A DNA stretch of 5,165 nucleotides from NCBI GenBank assembly GCA_946534455.1, contig CAMNCR010000111.1:1-5165 (forward strand), read 5' to 3'. The stretch comes from an uncultured Clostridia bacterium. Lineage in GTDB: Bacteria; Bacillota; Clostridia; Christensenellales; Aristaeellaceae. Each line of letters opens with the position of its first letter. The first letter of the stretch is position 1. The position numbers were made by a program, and so were the translations under genes. This document shows positions 1-5,153 of the stretch, piece by piece. The notes beneath the pieces were generated by a model. It did no database searches. It was not told the DNA's origin and saw nothing but the letters and a program-made list of their open reading frames with translations.

Positions 1-1
1 G

Positions 2-400
2 ATTCATCAGTACACCATCATGTGCGCGCCGCGCCAGAGTCAGGTGGCTGCCATCGAGGCACTGCGCGGCGGGCGCGAAAACGGATATGAGGATATTGAA
101 ATGATGCGGGAGAGCTACGACCGCCGCCGCCGGCTGATGGTCGCCTCCTTCCGGGACATGGGGCTCCACTGCTTTGAACCCTTCGGCGCGTTTTACGTCT
201 TCCCCTCCATCCGGAGCACAGGGCTGACCAGCGACGAGTTCTGCACCCGGCTTCTGCGGGAAAAGAAGGTGGCGGCCGTCCCCGGCACTGCCTTCGGCCC
301 CTCCGGCGAGGGCAATATCCGCTGCTCCTACGCCACCGCCATCAGCAATCTGAACATCGCGCTGGACCGCATTGCCGAGCTCGTCCGCGCGCTGAACTGA
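2..400 (+). CDS. PLP-dependent class I/II aminotransferase, C-terminal fragment (5' end outside window)
   Basis: This is the last 132 residues of a fold-type I aminotransferase, a cytoplasmic enzyme that moves amino groups between amino acids and 2-oxo acids using pyridoxal phosphate. The reading frame is open from base 2, and the first residues (IHQYTIMCAP, followed by QVAAIEAL) are typical of the stretch shortly after the catalytic lysine in aspartate/aromatic aminotransferases of the AspC/PatA type. The lysine itself lies outside the window. Near the end, GEGNIRCSYA contains the conserved arginine (codon 320-322) that binds the substrate carboxylate, followed by the usual NLNIALDRI terminal helix. 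No frameshift or early stop is seen, so the gene is cut only by the window edge. It ends 15 nt before the CapA-family gene, suggesting co-transcription. Substrate specificity cannot be read from this part. Confidence 0.93.
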   Translation: MHQYTIMCAPRQSQVAAIEALRGGRENGYEDIEMMRESYDRRRRLMVASFRDMGLHCFEPFGAFYVFPSIRSTGLTSDEFCTRLLREKKVAAVPGTAFGPSGEGNIRCSYATAISNLNIALDRIAELVRALN

Positions 401-404
401 CCCC

Positions 405-410
405 AGGAGG
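405..410 (+). promoter_or_regulatory. Ribosome binding site of the CapA-family gene
   Basis: A perfect AGGAGG lies 5 nt before the ATG at 416 and just after the aminotransferase stop codon. It fixes the start of the downstream gene. No promoter or terminator fits in the 15-nt gap, which supports one shared transcript. Confidence 0.85.
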
Positions 411-415
411 TTTTC

Positions 416-1525
416 ATGCGCAGAATCGTTTCCCTGTTTCTGGCCCTGCTTGTGCTGCAGGCCGCCCTCCCCGCCTCCTCCCTGGCCGAGGATGACGATG
501 ATCTGCTGATCGAGGAAATCATCGAGTCCGTCGAGCCGGAAAACACCCCCGGCATCTATGAGAGCGACGGCTCCGTGCTGCTGACCATCTCCTGCACGGG
601 AGACTTTACCATCGGCGGGGACAGCCGGAAGAAAAAGAACATTTTTGAGGATGAACTGAAGAATCAGGGCGGAGATCTGAACTTCACCATGCAGAACATG
701 CGTTCCCTGTTCCTGGCCGATGATATGACCCTGGTGAACTTTGAAGGCACGCTGACCGAGTCCACCCATATCCCGGGCAACAAGGTCAACAATCAGTTCC
801 TCTTCAGCGCGCCGCCCTCCTATGTCTCCATGCTCTCAGACAACGGCATCGAGGCCGTTTCCCTGGAAAATAACCATATCATGGACCATGGCGAGGAAGC
901 CTATGAGGAGACCAAGCAGACCCTCCGCAACGCGGGCATCGTCTACTCCAATTCCACCGAAATGGGGGTCTTTGAAGTCAAGGGCATCCAGATCGCCATG
1001 CTCAGCTACCTGTGCATCGACCGGTACGATTCCCTGTGGGACAAGGTTCCGCAGGACATCCGGGAGGCCAAGGAGAAATATCCCCTGGTCATCGTCTCCT
1101 TCCACTGGGGCAATGAAAAGGATTACTCTCCCACGGACAATCAGATCCGCATGGGACGGCTGGCCGTGGACAGCGGCGCGGATCTGGTCGTCGGCCATCA
1201 CTCCCACCGGATGAACCCCATTGAATTCTATCAGGGAGTCTATATCTGCTATTCCCTCGGCAACTTCTGCTTCTCCGGAAACAGCAAGCCCAGCGACATG
1301 AATTCCTACGTTTTTCAGATCCGCTTCCGCGTCAAGGACGGCGCTGTTTCCACAAAGGGCTTCCGGATCGTGCCCATTCGCATCTCCTCCCGCACGGACC
1401 GAAACGACTTCATTCCCACCCTCATCACCAAGGATACGACCATTGACGCGATTCTCAACACGCTGACTGAGAACGGCCGGAAGCTGGAGTATGCCGTCTC
1501 CTCCTATCCGCTGGAATGGGAGTGA
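416..1525 (+). CDS. Secreted CapA-family protein (metallophosphatase-like fold)
   Basis: A 369-aa protein of the CapA family, named after the poly-gamma-glutamate capsule protein CapA and built on a calcineurin-like metallophosphatase fold. Residues 1-24 form a signal peptide (basic MRR, a leucine/alanine-rich core, likely cut after SSLA), so it should act outside the membrane. A strongly acidic linker follows (about 25-43). The family's metal-site motifs are all present in order: TGDF with D63, NFEG at 108-111, ENNHIMDHG at 151-159 (N153, H154, D157), SFHWG with H230, GHHSH at 260-264 and SLGNF at 280-284. No key residue is missing and the length is normal. The start is set by AGGAGG 5 nt upstream. 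There are no CapB/CapC neighbours, so a poly-gamma-glutamate role is not supported; a phosphodiesterase or envelope-polymer role is inference. It meets the next gene with almost no gap. Confidence 0.93.
   Translation: MRRIVSLFLALLVLQAALPASSLAEDDDDLLIEEIIESVEPENTPGIYESDGSVLLTISCTGDFTIGGDSRKKKNIFEDELKNQGGDLNFTMQNMRSLFLADDMTLVNFEGTLTESTHIPGNKVNNQFLFSAPPSYVSMLSDNGIEAVSLENNHIMDHGEEAYEETKQTLRNAGIVYSNSTEMGVFEVKGIQIAMLSYLCIDRYDSLWDKVPQDIREAKEKYPLVIVSFHWGNEKDYSPTDNQIRMGRLAVDSGADLVVGHHSHRMNPIEFYQGVYICYSLGNFCFSGNSKPSDMNSYVFQIRFRVKDGAVSTKGFRIVPIRISSRTDRNDFIPTLITKDTTIDAILNTLTENGRKLEYAVSSYPLEWE
1519..1522 (+). promoter_or_regulatory. Ribosome binding site deciding the start of the DUF6273-like gene
   Basis: GGAG (GGGAG counting base 1518) lies inside the last codons of the CapA-family gene, 8 nt before the ATG at 1531. 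No comparable site precedes the earlier in-frame ATG at 1516. This favours 1531 and suggests coupled translation, with ribosomes ending at 1525 and restarting six bases on. Confidence 0.55.
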
Positions 1526-1530
1526 CCCGG

Positions 1531-2241
1531 ATGCGCAGAGGCTTTTTCGTGTTTTTCCTCCGGGTGCTGCTCCTGGGCAGCTGCCTGATGCTGTTCCCCG
1601 CGCCGCGGCACACCGCCGCGGCGTCTGAAATTCCGTCCGTGGGGGATCTGGTCGCCTGGGGCCGGTATGAGCAGGATAACGATTTGGAAAACGGACCGGA
1701 GTCTGTCCTCTGGCGGGTGCTTGCCCGCCGGGGAACCACCGTCCTCCTGTTCTCGGACGCGGGGCTGGACGCGCGGAAATTTCACCATGACAACATGCCC
1801 GTTCAGTGGAGCGACAGCGATCTGCGCGCGTGGCTGAATCATGACTTCCTGCAGCAGCTGCTGTCCGAGGAGGAACAGACCGCCGTCTGCGTTTCTCATC
1901 TGAAGGCGCTGCCGCATCCGCGCTTTTCCACCGACCCCGGGCGGGATACGGACGATCTGATCTTTCTGCTGAGCATGCAGGAGGTGGAGCGCTACCTTCC
2001 GGAGCCCGATGATCGGCTGTGCGTCTGCACGCCCTACGCGAAGGCCAGCGGCGCCTATCGGGGAGAAAACGGCATGAGCGGCTGGTGGCTCCGCACGACG
2101 GGGCACAGCGCCGACGATGAGGCCCGGGTCAGCACGGAGGGGCACTTCGTCAACTACGATGTCGACTGGGGCAAGGACGTCGTCCGTCCCGCGCTGTGGG
2201 TGGACGCCGCCCTGGCGGAACTGATTGTTACAAAAAATTAA
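1531..2241 (+). CDS. Secreted DUF6273-like protein
   Basis: A 236-aa protein resembling the DUF6273 family, which is uncharacterised and common in Clostridia. Numbering from the ATG at 1531, residues 1-32 look like a signal peptide (MRRG, a long FFVFFLRVLLLG core, cleavage near TAAA). The domain pattern covers most of the rest: VAWGRYEQ near 41, LWRVLA near 60, LLFSDAGLDARKFH near 72, WSDSDLRAWLNHDFL near 93, SEEEQTAV near 112, DDLIFLLSMQEVERYL near 131, GWWLRTTG near 164, and VRPALWVD near the C terminus. No catalytic site is obvious. An in-frame ATG at 1516 would add five residues and overlap the CapA-family gene by 10 nt; 1531 is preferred because of GGAG 8 nt upstream and the MRR start of the signal peptide. 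It is probably co-translated with the CapA-family gene. Family assignment is by remembered pattern; function is unknown. Confidence 0.82.
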   Translation: MRRGFFVFFLRVLLLGSCLMLFPAPRHTAAASEIPSVGDLVAWGRYEQDNDLENGPESVLWRVLARRGTTVLLFSDAGLDARKFHHDNMPVQWSDSDLRAWLNHDFLQQLLSEEEQTAVCVSHLKALPHPRFSTDPGRDTDDLIFLLSMQEVERYLPEPDDRLCVCTPYAKASGAYRGENGMSGWWLRTTGHSADDEARVSTEGHFVNYDVDWGKDVVRPALWVDAALAELIVTKN

Positions 2242-2247
2242 GATTTT

Positions 2248-2275
2248 TTGACACTACATCTTGTGGAAATATCTT
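2248..2275 (+). promoter_or_regulatory. Upstream sigma-A-like promoter (P1)
   Basis: A perfect -35 TTGACA at 2248-2253 is followed after 16 nt by TATCTT at 2270-2275, matching four of six -10 consensus bases. It reads toward the 175-aa gene. Its -10 overlaps the -35 of the next promoter by two bases, so polymerase could not occupy both at once. Weaker candidate than P2. Confidence 0.45.
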
Positions 2276-2302
2276 GACGAAAACCGCATATTTAGTTATC
2301 AT
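2274..2302 (+). promoter_or_regulatory. Main sigma-A-like promoter (P2) for the 175-aa gene
   Basis: TTGACG at 2274-2279 (five of six consensus) is followed after exactly 17 nt by TATCAT at 2297-2302 (five of six). A start near 2309 would give a leader of about 40 nt ending in a strong ribosome binding site. The surrounding AT-rich composition contrasts with the GC-rich genes on each side. A 5-bp inverted repeat, TATCA/TGATA (2297-2301 and 2309-2313), covers the -10 and probable start and could be an operator, though it is short. Confidence 0.65.
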
Positions 2303-2335
2303 GATCACTGATATATTTTGACAGATTCCTGTCGG

Positions 2336-2342
2336 AAGGAGG
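2336..2342 (+). promoter_or_regulatory. Ribosome binding site of the 175-aa gene
   Basis: AAGGAGG sits 7 nt before the ATG at 2350, a near-perfect complement to the 16S anti-Shine-Dalgarno. This is among the best evidence that the unrecognised downstream frame is really translated. Confidence 0.85.
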
Positions 2343-2349
2343 GTGCTTC

Positions 2350-2877
2350 ATGATTGCGGGCAGCGGTTCCAAGCCTGTTTTTCAGTATAAGTTTCGCCCT
2401 CTGAGGAACGACAGCCGCGCCATGGACGGCGGGTTCACGGTCATTCTCTATGAAAACCGCATCCTGTCCTTCAGCATCTACGATGTTTCCGGCGCCTTTC
2501 TGGATGAGCTCTGCTTCTCTCTGCCGGGCCGCGTGCTGCAGTGCTTCTACGGTCTTCTCCGCAATGCCTCCAGCTGGCTCGGAGCCACGCCCTGCGATCT
2601 TCGCAGCGCCAAGGGCTCGCCCTATGGCTCTTCCTTTGCTTTCGACGGATATGATCCGATCCTCGTCTGGGGCATCAACGATCTGCTCTCTGAGCCCACC
2701 GGCTCGGAGGAGGGCTTCTTTGCCCGCCATCTCTATGTCCTTTTTGAGGATGTAGCGAACCTGTTCGCGGAAAACGGCATCCGGCTCTCCCTGGACGGGT
2801 TCACCTGGGACAGCTCCCGCATCCGGCCCTTCCGGAAAAACCAGCTCCGCTATTCCGGGCAGCAGGGCGTTGTCTGA
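2350..2877 (+). CDS. Hypothetical protein of 175 aa, family not recognised
   Basis: I do not recognise this protein. It is very likely real: it has its own promoter candidates, AAGGAGG 7 nt before the ATG, an intact frame, and a hairpin/U-tract 12 nt after the stop. It has no signal peptide and no membrane segment, so it is probably cytoplasmic. Visible features are an N-terminal stretch of likely beta strands (about 28-45, FTVILYENRILSFSIYD), a probable amphipathic helix at 58-77 (PGRVLQCFYGLLRNASSWL), a central loop region rich in Gly/Ser/Pro (80-100), a second helix at about 111-141 containing HLYVLFEDVANLF, and a basic C-terminal tail (RIRPFRKNQLRY). It is rich in aromatic residues, especially Phe. 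There are only three cysteines and no CxxC, Walker or helix-turn-helix pattern. It could be a small alpha/beta regulatory or binding protein; no function is proposed. Confidence 0.8.
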   Translation: MIAGSGSKPVFQYKFRPLRNDSRAMDGGFTVILYENRILSFSIYDVSGAFLDELCFSLPGRVLQCFYGLLRNASSWLGATPCDLRSAKGSPYGSSFAFDGYDPILVWGINDLLSEPTGSEEGFFARHLYVLFEDVANLFAENGIRLSLDGFTWDSSRIRPFRKNQLRYSGQQGVV

Positions 2878-2889
2878 CGCGGAGAACAC

Positions 2890-2918
2890 AGCGCTCCGGC
2901 GCTTCTTTTTTTATTTTT
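2890..2918 (+). terminator. Rho-independent terminator or attenuator between the 175-aa gene and the phosphohexomutase
   Basis: AGCGC (2890-2894), a TCCG tetraloop, and GCGCT (2899-2903) form a compact GC hairpin followed by a 15-base tract that is all T except one C and one A (2904-2918). It lies just after the stop at 2877, as expected for a terminator. The tract ends only five bases before the next gene's ribosome binding site, and no separate promoter is visible for that gene, so it may terminate only part of the transcripts. The stem has just five pairs, so efficiency is uncertain. Confidence 0.7.
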
Positions 2919-2922
2919 GAAT

Positions 2923-2928
2923 GGAGGG
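2923..2928 (+). promoter_or_regulatory. Ribosome binding site deciding the phosphohexomutase start
   Basis: GGAGGG lies 7 nt before the ATG at 2936. An earlier in-frame ATG at 2921 overlaps this site and would itself have only a T-rich tract upstream with no Shine-Dalgarno, so 2936 is the start. Confidence 0.85.
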
Positions 2929-2935
2929 ATTTCAC

Positions 2936-4600
2936 ATGACCAATCAGGAAAAATGGAGTGCCTGGTGCGGCTGTGCCGCCATGCCCGAGGAGCTGCTTCA
3001 GGAGCTTCGCGCCATGGACGCGGAGCAGCTCAACGACAGCTTCTACCGGGATCTGGCCTTCGGCACCGGCGGCCTGCGCGGCGTGCTGGGCGCGGGCACC
3101 AACCGCATGAATGTGTTTACCGTCATGAAGGCGACGCGCGGCCTCGGGCGATATCTGCTCGAGAGCTTTGACCGTCCCTCCTGCGCCATCAGCTGTGACA
3201 GCCGGATTCACAGCCGGGATTTTGCGGAGCTCACCGCGGCCACGCTGGCCGCCATGGGCATCCGGGTCTGGCTCTATCCGCGTCTGCAGCCCACCCCCAT
3301 GCTCAGCTACGCCGTCCGCCATCTGGGCACCAGCGCCGGCGTGATGATCACCGCCTCCCACAATCCGGCCAAATTCAACGGCTATAAGGTCTACGGCAGC
3401 GACGGCTGCCAGATCACCCTGGAGGCGGCCGACCGCATTCTGGGCTTCATCCGGCAGGAAGCGGATCTGGCCGATGCGCTGCCTGACTTTGACCGGGGGC
3501 TGGCGGAAGGCATCATTTCCTATATAGATGAGGACACGATCGAAGCGTATTATCAGGACATCTGGAAGCTGCGCGTTCATCCCTGCGAAACGCCGCTCCA
3601 CGTGGTCTATTCCCCGCTCAACGGCACGGGCAACGTACCCGTCCGGGAAATGATGCGCCGCATGGGCAACATCCAGGTGGATATCGTCCCCGAGCAGGAG
3701 CTGCCCGACGGGCACTTCCCCACCTGCCCCTATCCGAACCCGGAAATCCGGGAAGCCATGGCGCTGGCCATCGCCAGAACGCTGGAAACCGGCGCGGACT
3801 TCTGCTTTGCCACGGATCCGGACTGCGACCGCATGGGCGCCGGCGTCCGCGTCGGCCAGGACGTGCAGCTGATCAGCGGCAACGACATGGGCATCCTGAT
3901 GCTGGACTATCTGTGCCGTCATATGCCGGCGCAGGATCCGGCCCTGCCCCGCGTGGCCGTCAAAACCATCGTATCCACGGAGATGGCCGCCGCCATCTGC
4001 GCGAAGTACGGCGTGGAGCTTCGCAACGTGCTGACCGGCTTCAAGTTTATCGGCGAACAGATCGGAAAGCTGGAGGCGGAGGGCCATGCCGATCGCTTCC
4101 TCTTCGGCTTTGAGGAAAGCTACGGATATCTGTCCGGCACGGATGTGCGGGATAAGGACGCGGTCAACGCCGCGCTGCTGCTGTGCGAAATGGCGGCCAA
4201 CCTGAAGGCGGAGGGAAAAACGCTGCTGGATCGCCTCTCCGAGCTTCGGCAGGAGTTTGGCTTCTATGCGCAGCGCCTGCTGACCTTCCAGTATGAGGGT
4301 GAAAACGGCGCGCATCAGATGGCCGGAATCATGGAAGCGCTGCGCAGGCCGATGGACCGGTTTGAGGAGGAAGCCCTCCGCGGCGCCGCGCGGATCGACT
4401 ACCTGCGGGATGACACCGGCCTCCCCCGGAGCGACGTGCTGTCCTTCGCCCTGCCGAACGGCTTCCGGTTCATCGTCCGTCCCTCCGGCACCGAGCCCAA
4501 GCTGAAGGCCTATCTGTTTGCCCAGGCCGCCTCCCAGGAAGCAGCCGAGAAAGAGCTGGACGGGCTGGAGACGCTGGTCTCCTCGCTGTGCCGCGCATAA
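2936..4600 (+). CDS. Alpha-D-phosphohexomutase (phosphoglucomutase/phosphomannomutase, PgcA/PGM2 type)
   Basis: A complete 554-aa cytoplasmic enzyme that interconverts hexose 6-phosphates and hexose 1-phosphates through a phosphoserine intermediate, feeding nucleotide-sugar and glycan synthesis. All four active-site loops of the superfamily are present. GVMITASHNP (135-144) carries the phosphoserine S141. The metal loop DPDCDR has D294, D296 and D298. The sugar-specificity loop GFEESYGY includes E393 and S395. The phosphate loop RPSGTEPK spans 515-522. The N-terminal FGTGGLRGVLGAGTNRMN (from 42) and the SGTDVRDKDAV stretch after the sugar loop mark the PgcA/PGM2-type branch rather than GlmM or short ManB proteins. 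Length is slightly below the roughly 580 aa of Bacillus PgcA. The start at 2936 is set by GGAGGG 7 nt upstream. Glucose versus mannose preference cannot be settled from sequence alone. A hairpin/U-tract sits just upstream and a strong terminator downstream. Confidence 0.96.
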   Translation: MTNQEKWSAWCGCAAMPEELLQELRAMDAEQLNDSFYRDLAFGTGGLRGVLGAGTNRMNVFTVMKATRGLGRYLLESFDRPSCAISCDSRIHSRDFAELTAATLAAMGIRVWLYPRLQPTPMLSYAVRHLGTSAGVMITASHNPAKFNGYKVYGSDGCQITLEAADRILGFIRQEADLADALPDFDRGLAEGIISYIDEDTIEAYYQDIWKLRVHPCETPLHVVYSPLNGTGNVPVREMMRRMGNIQVDIVPEQELPDGHFPTCPYPNPEIREAMALAIARTLETGADFCFATDPDCDRMGAGVRVGQDVQLISGNDMGILMLDYLCRHMPAQDPALPRVAVKTIVSTEMAAAICAKYGVELRNVLTGFKFIGEQIGKLEAEGHADRFLFGFEESYGYLSGTDVRDKDAVNAALLLCEMAANLKAEGKTLLDRLSELRQEFGFYAQRLLTFQYEGENGAHQMAGIMEALRRPMDRFEEEALRGAARIDYLRDDTGLPRSDVLSFALPNGFRFIVRPSGTEPKLKAYLFAQAASQEAAEKELDGLETLVSSLCRA

Positions 4601-4602
4601 AG

Positions 4603-4616
4603 CCCGGTTTTCCGGG
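4603..4616. other. Small GC hairpin just after the phosphohexomutase stop
   Basis: CCCGG, a TTTT loop and CCGGG make a perfect 5-bp hairpin two bases after the stop codon. On the + strand it is followed by A residues rather than T, so it is not itself an intrinsic terminator. It lies next to the large two-way terminator and may protect the 3' end of the minus transcript or have no role. Confidence 0.5.
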
Positions 4617-4617
4617 G

Positions 4618-4655
4618 AAAAAAAGAAGCCAGGCCAATGAGCCTGACTTCTTTTT
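4618..4655. terminator. Bidirectional Rho-independent terminator between convergent genes
   Basis: An A-tract (4618-4624) leads into GAAGCCAGGC (4625-4634), a CAATGA loop (4635-4640), GCCTGACTTC (4641-4650, one mismatch) and TTTTT (4651-4655). On the + strand it ends the phosphohexomutase transcript; on the minus strand the A-tract becomes seven U residues and ends the zinc-ribbon transcript 13 nt after its stop. The A/T tails also pair, making a stem of up to 15 positions. Confidence 0.92.
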
Positions 4656-4667
4656 GATTGCTGAAAA

Positions 4668-4961
4668 TCAGAACCGGGCGTTCTGGCGCTGCGCTTCGAA
4701 GCACTCACGGCAGTACACAGGGCGATCTCCACGGGGCTGGAAAGGCACCTGGGTCTCACAGCCGCAACCATCGCAGATCACGGTGTACATCTGGCGGGGA
4801 GCACCGCCATTGCCATTCTGCGCACGACGGGCAGCACGGCAGGCCGGGCAGCGGCTGGGCTCATTCTGGAAGCCCTTCTGCGCGAAGAATTCCTGCTCGC
4901 TGGCAGAGAAAACGAATTCGTTGCCGCAGTCACGGCAGGTCAGGGTTTTGTCTTCATACAT
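4668..4961 (-). CDS. Small zinc-ribbon protein with CxxC and CxxC-x17-CxxC motifs
   Basis: A 97-aa protein with four CxxC knuckles that should bind two zinc ions: C9/C12 with C38/C41, and C63/C66 with C84/C87. The first half (LTCRDCGNEFVFSASEQEFFAQKGF, then PSRCPACR) matches the 'probable zinc-ribbon' (zf-trcl-like) domain. The second half (ICDGCGCETQVPFQP, then PVYCRECF) is the CxxC-x17-CxxC domain, with exactly 17 residues between the two pairs. A ninth cysteine, C68, extends the third knuckle to CDGCGC. The domains are joined by a Gly/Asn/Arg-rich linker (42-57). There is no signal peptide, so it is cytoplasmic; nucleic-acid or protein binding is plausible, but the family has no established role that I know of. 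The start is set by AAAGGAGG 9 nt upstream. It is transcribed alone, convergent to the phosphohexomutase, from a strong promoter about 130 nt away. Confidence 0.93.
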   Translation of the reverse strand: MYEDKTLTCRDCGNEFVFSASEQEFFAQKGFQNEPSRCPACRAARRAQNGNGGAPRQMYTVICDGCGCETQVPFQPRGDRPVYCRECFEAQRQNARF

Positions 4962-4970
4962 GGGGAAAAA

Positions 4971-4978
4971 CCTCCTTT
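4971..4978 (-). promoter_or_regulatory. Ribosome binding site of the zinc-ribbon gene
   Basis: On the minus strand AAAGGAGG lies 9 nt before the ATG at 4961, in the last bases of a long leader. It fixes the start codon and is a near-perfect anti-Shine-Dalgarno match. Confidence 0.88.
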
Positions 4979-5091
4979 AAAATGTTGTCTACCCGCGCCA
5001 TTGGTTTGATACGCCCCGTTCCAGACAATGGTTATGAATAAACAACCATGGAGGAATTGAACTGGTAAAACACCATGGGGTTGGGTTTACG
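4979..5091 (-). promoter_or_regulatory. Long 5' leader of the zinc-ribbon gene with competing stems
   Basis: About 110 nt separate the inferred transcription start from the ribosome binding site. On the minus strand the leader has an ATGGTT/AACCAT hairpin (5028-5033 with 5044-5049, 10-nt loop), a CCATTG/CAATGG pair (5026-5031 with 4998-5003) and a TTGTCT/AGACAA pair (5023-5028 with 4985-4990). These use overlapping bases, so they exclude each other. It matches no riboswitch class I recognise, and I see no terminator hairpin in it. A regulatory role is inference; short repeats like these can arise by chance. Confidence 0.35.
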
Positions 5092-5097
5092 GTGCGC

Positions 5098-5126
5098 ATT
5101 ATAGCATGCCAATGGACATTTGTACA
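5098..5126 (-). promoter_or_regulatory. Extended -10 sigma-A promoter of the zinc-ribbon gene
   Basis: On the minus strand a perfect TATAAT (5098-5103) is preceded by TGC, giving an extended -10. Seventeen bases upstream is TGTACA (5121-5126), matching four of six -35 consensus bases. The expected start is near 5091, about 130 nt before the ATG. The spacing, perfect -10 and TG extension make this the strongest promoter candidate in the window. Confidence 0.82.
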
Positions 5127-5127
5127 G

Positions 5128-5153
5128 TTTTTTTCTGTTTTTTTACAAAAAAA
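5128..5153 (-). promoter_or_regulatory. Phased A-tracts upstream of the zinc-ribbon promoter (UP-element-like)
   Basis: Read on the minus strand, two runs of exactly seven A (5144-5138 and 5134-5128) start 10 bases apart, one helical turn, directly upstream of the -35. A run of seven T (5153-5147) lies just before them. This is the layout of an UP element bound by the RNA polymerase alpha subunit, and of curved DNA. An ACAG/CTGT inverted repeat flanks the run nearest the promoter. Confidence 0.6.

Noticed and set aside
1531..1610. Lipoprotein signal (LGSC) in the DUF6273-like protein
   Set aside because: The arginine seven residues before the cysteine falls where a lipobox needs uncharged residues, and the hydrophobic stretch continues past the cysteine to a better TAAA cleavage site.
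1504..2145. 213-aa open frame on the minus strand
   Set aside because: Antisense to the DUF6273-like gene, with arginine/proline-rich shadow composition and no recognisable domain.
2318..2323. Third TTGACA as a further promoter -35
   Set aside because: At 16-18 nt downstream lies the ribosome binding site region with no -10-like sequence.
2801..4771. 656-aa open frame on the minus strand
   Set aside because: It lies antisense to the complete phosphohexomutase, which carries every active-site motif. It spans the terminators and its translation is low-complexity His/Gly/Ala/Gln-rich, typical of an antisense frame in GC-rich DNA.
4588..4980. 130-aa open frame on the plus strand
   Set aside because: Runs through the two-way terminator and antisense to the zinc-ribbon gene, whose CxxC motifs and ribosome binding site are convincing.
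5032..5076. 14-codon upstream frame in the zinc-ribbon leader (minus strand, MVFYQFNSSMVVYS)
   Set aside because: It has an ATG and stop but no Shine-Dalgarno and no regulatory codon run, so chance is the simplest explanation.
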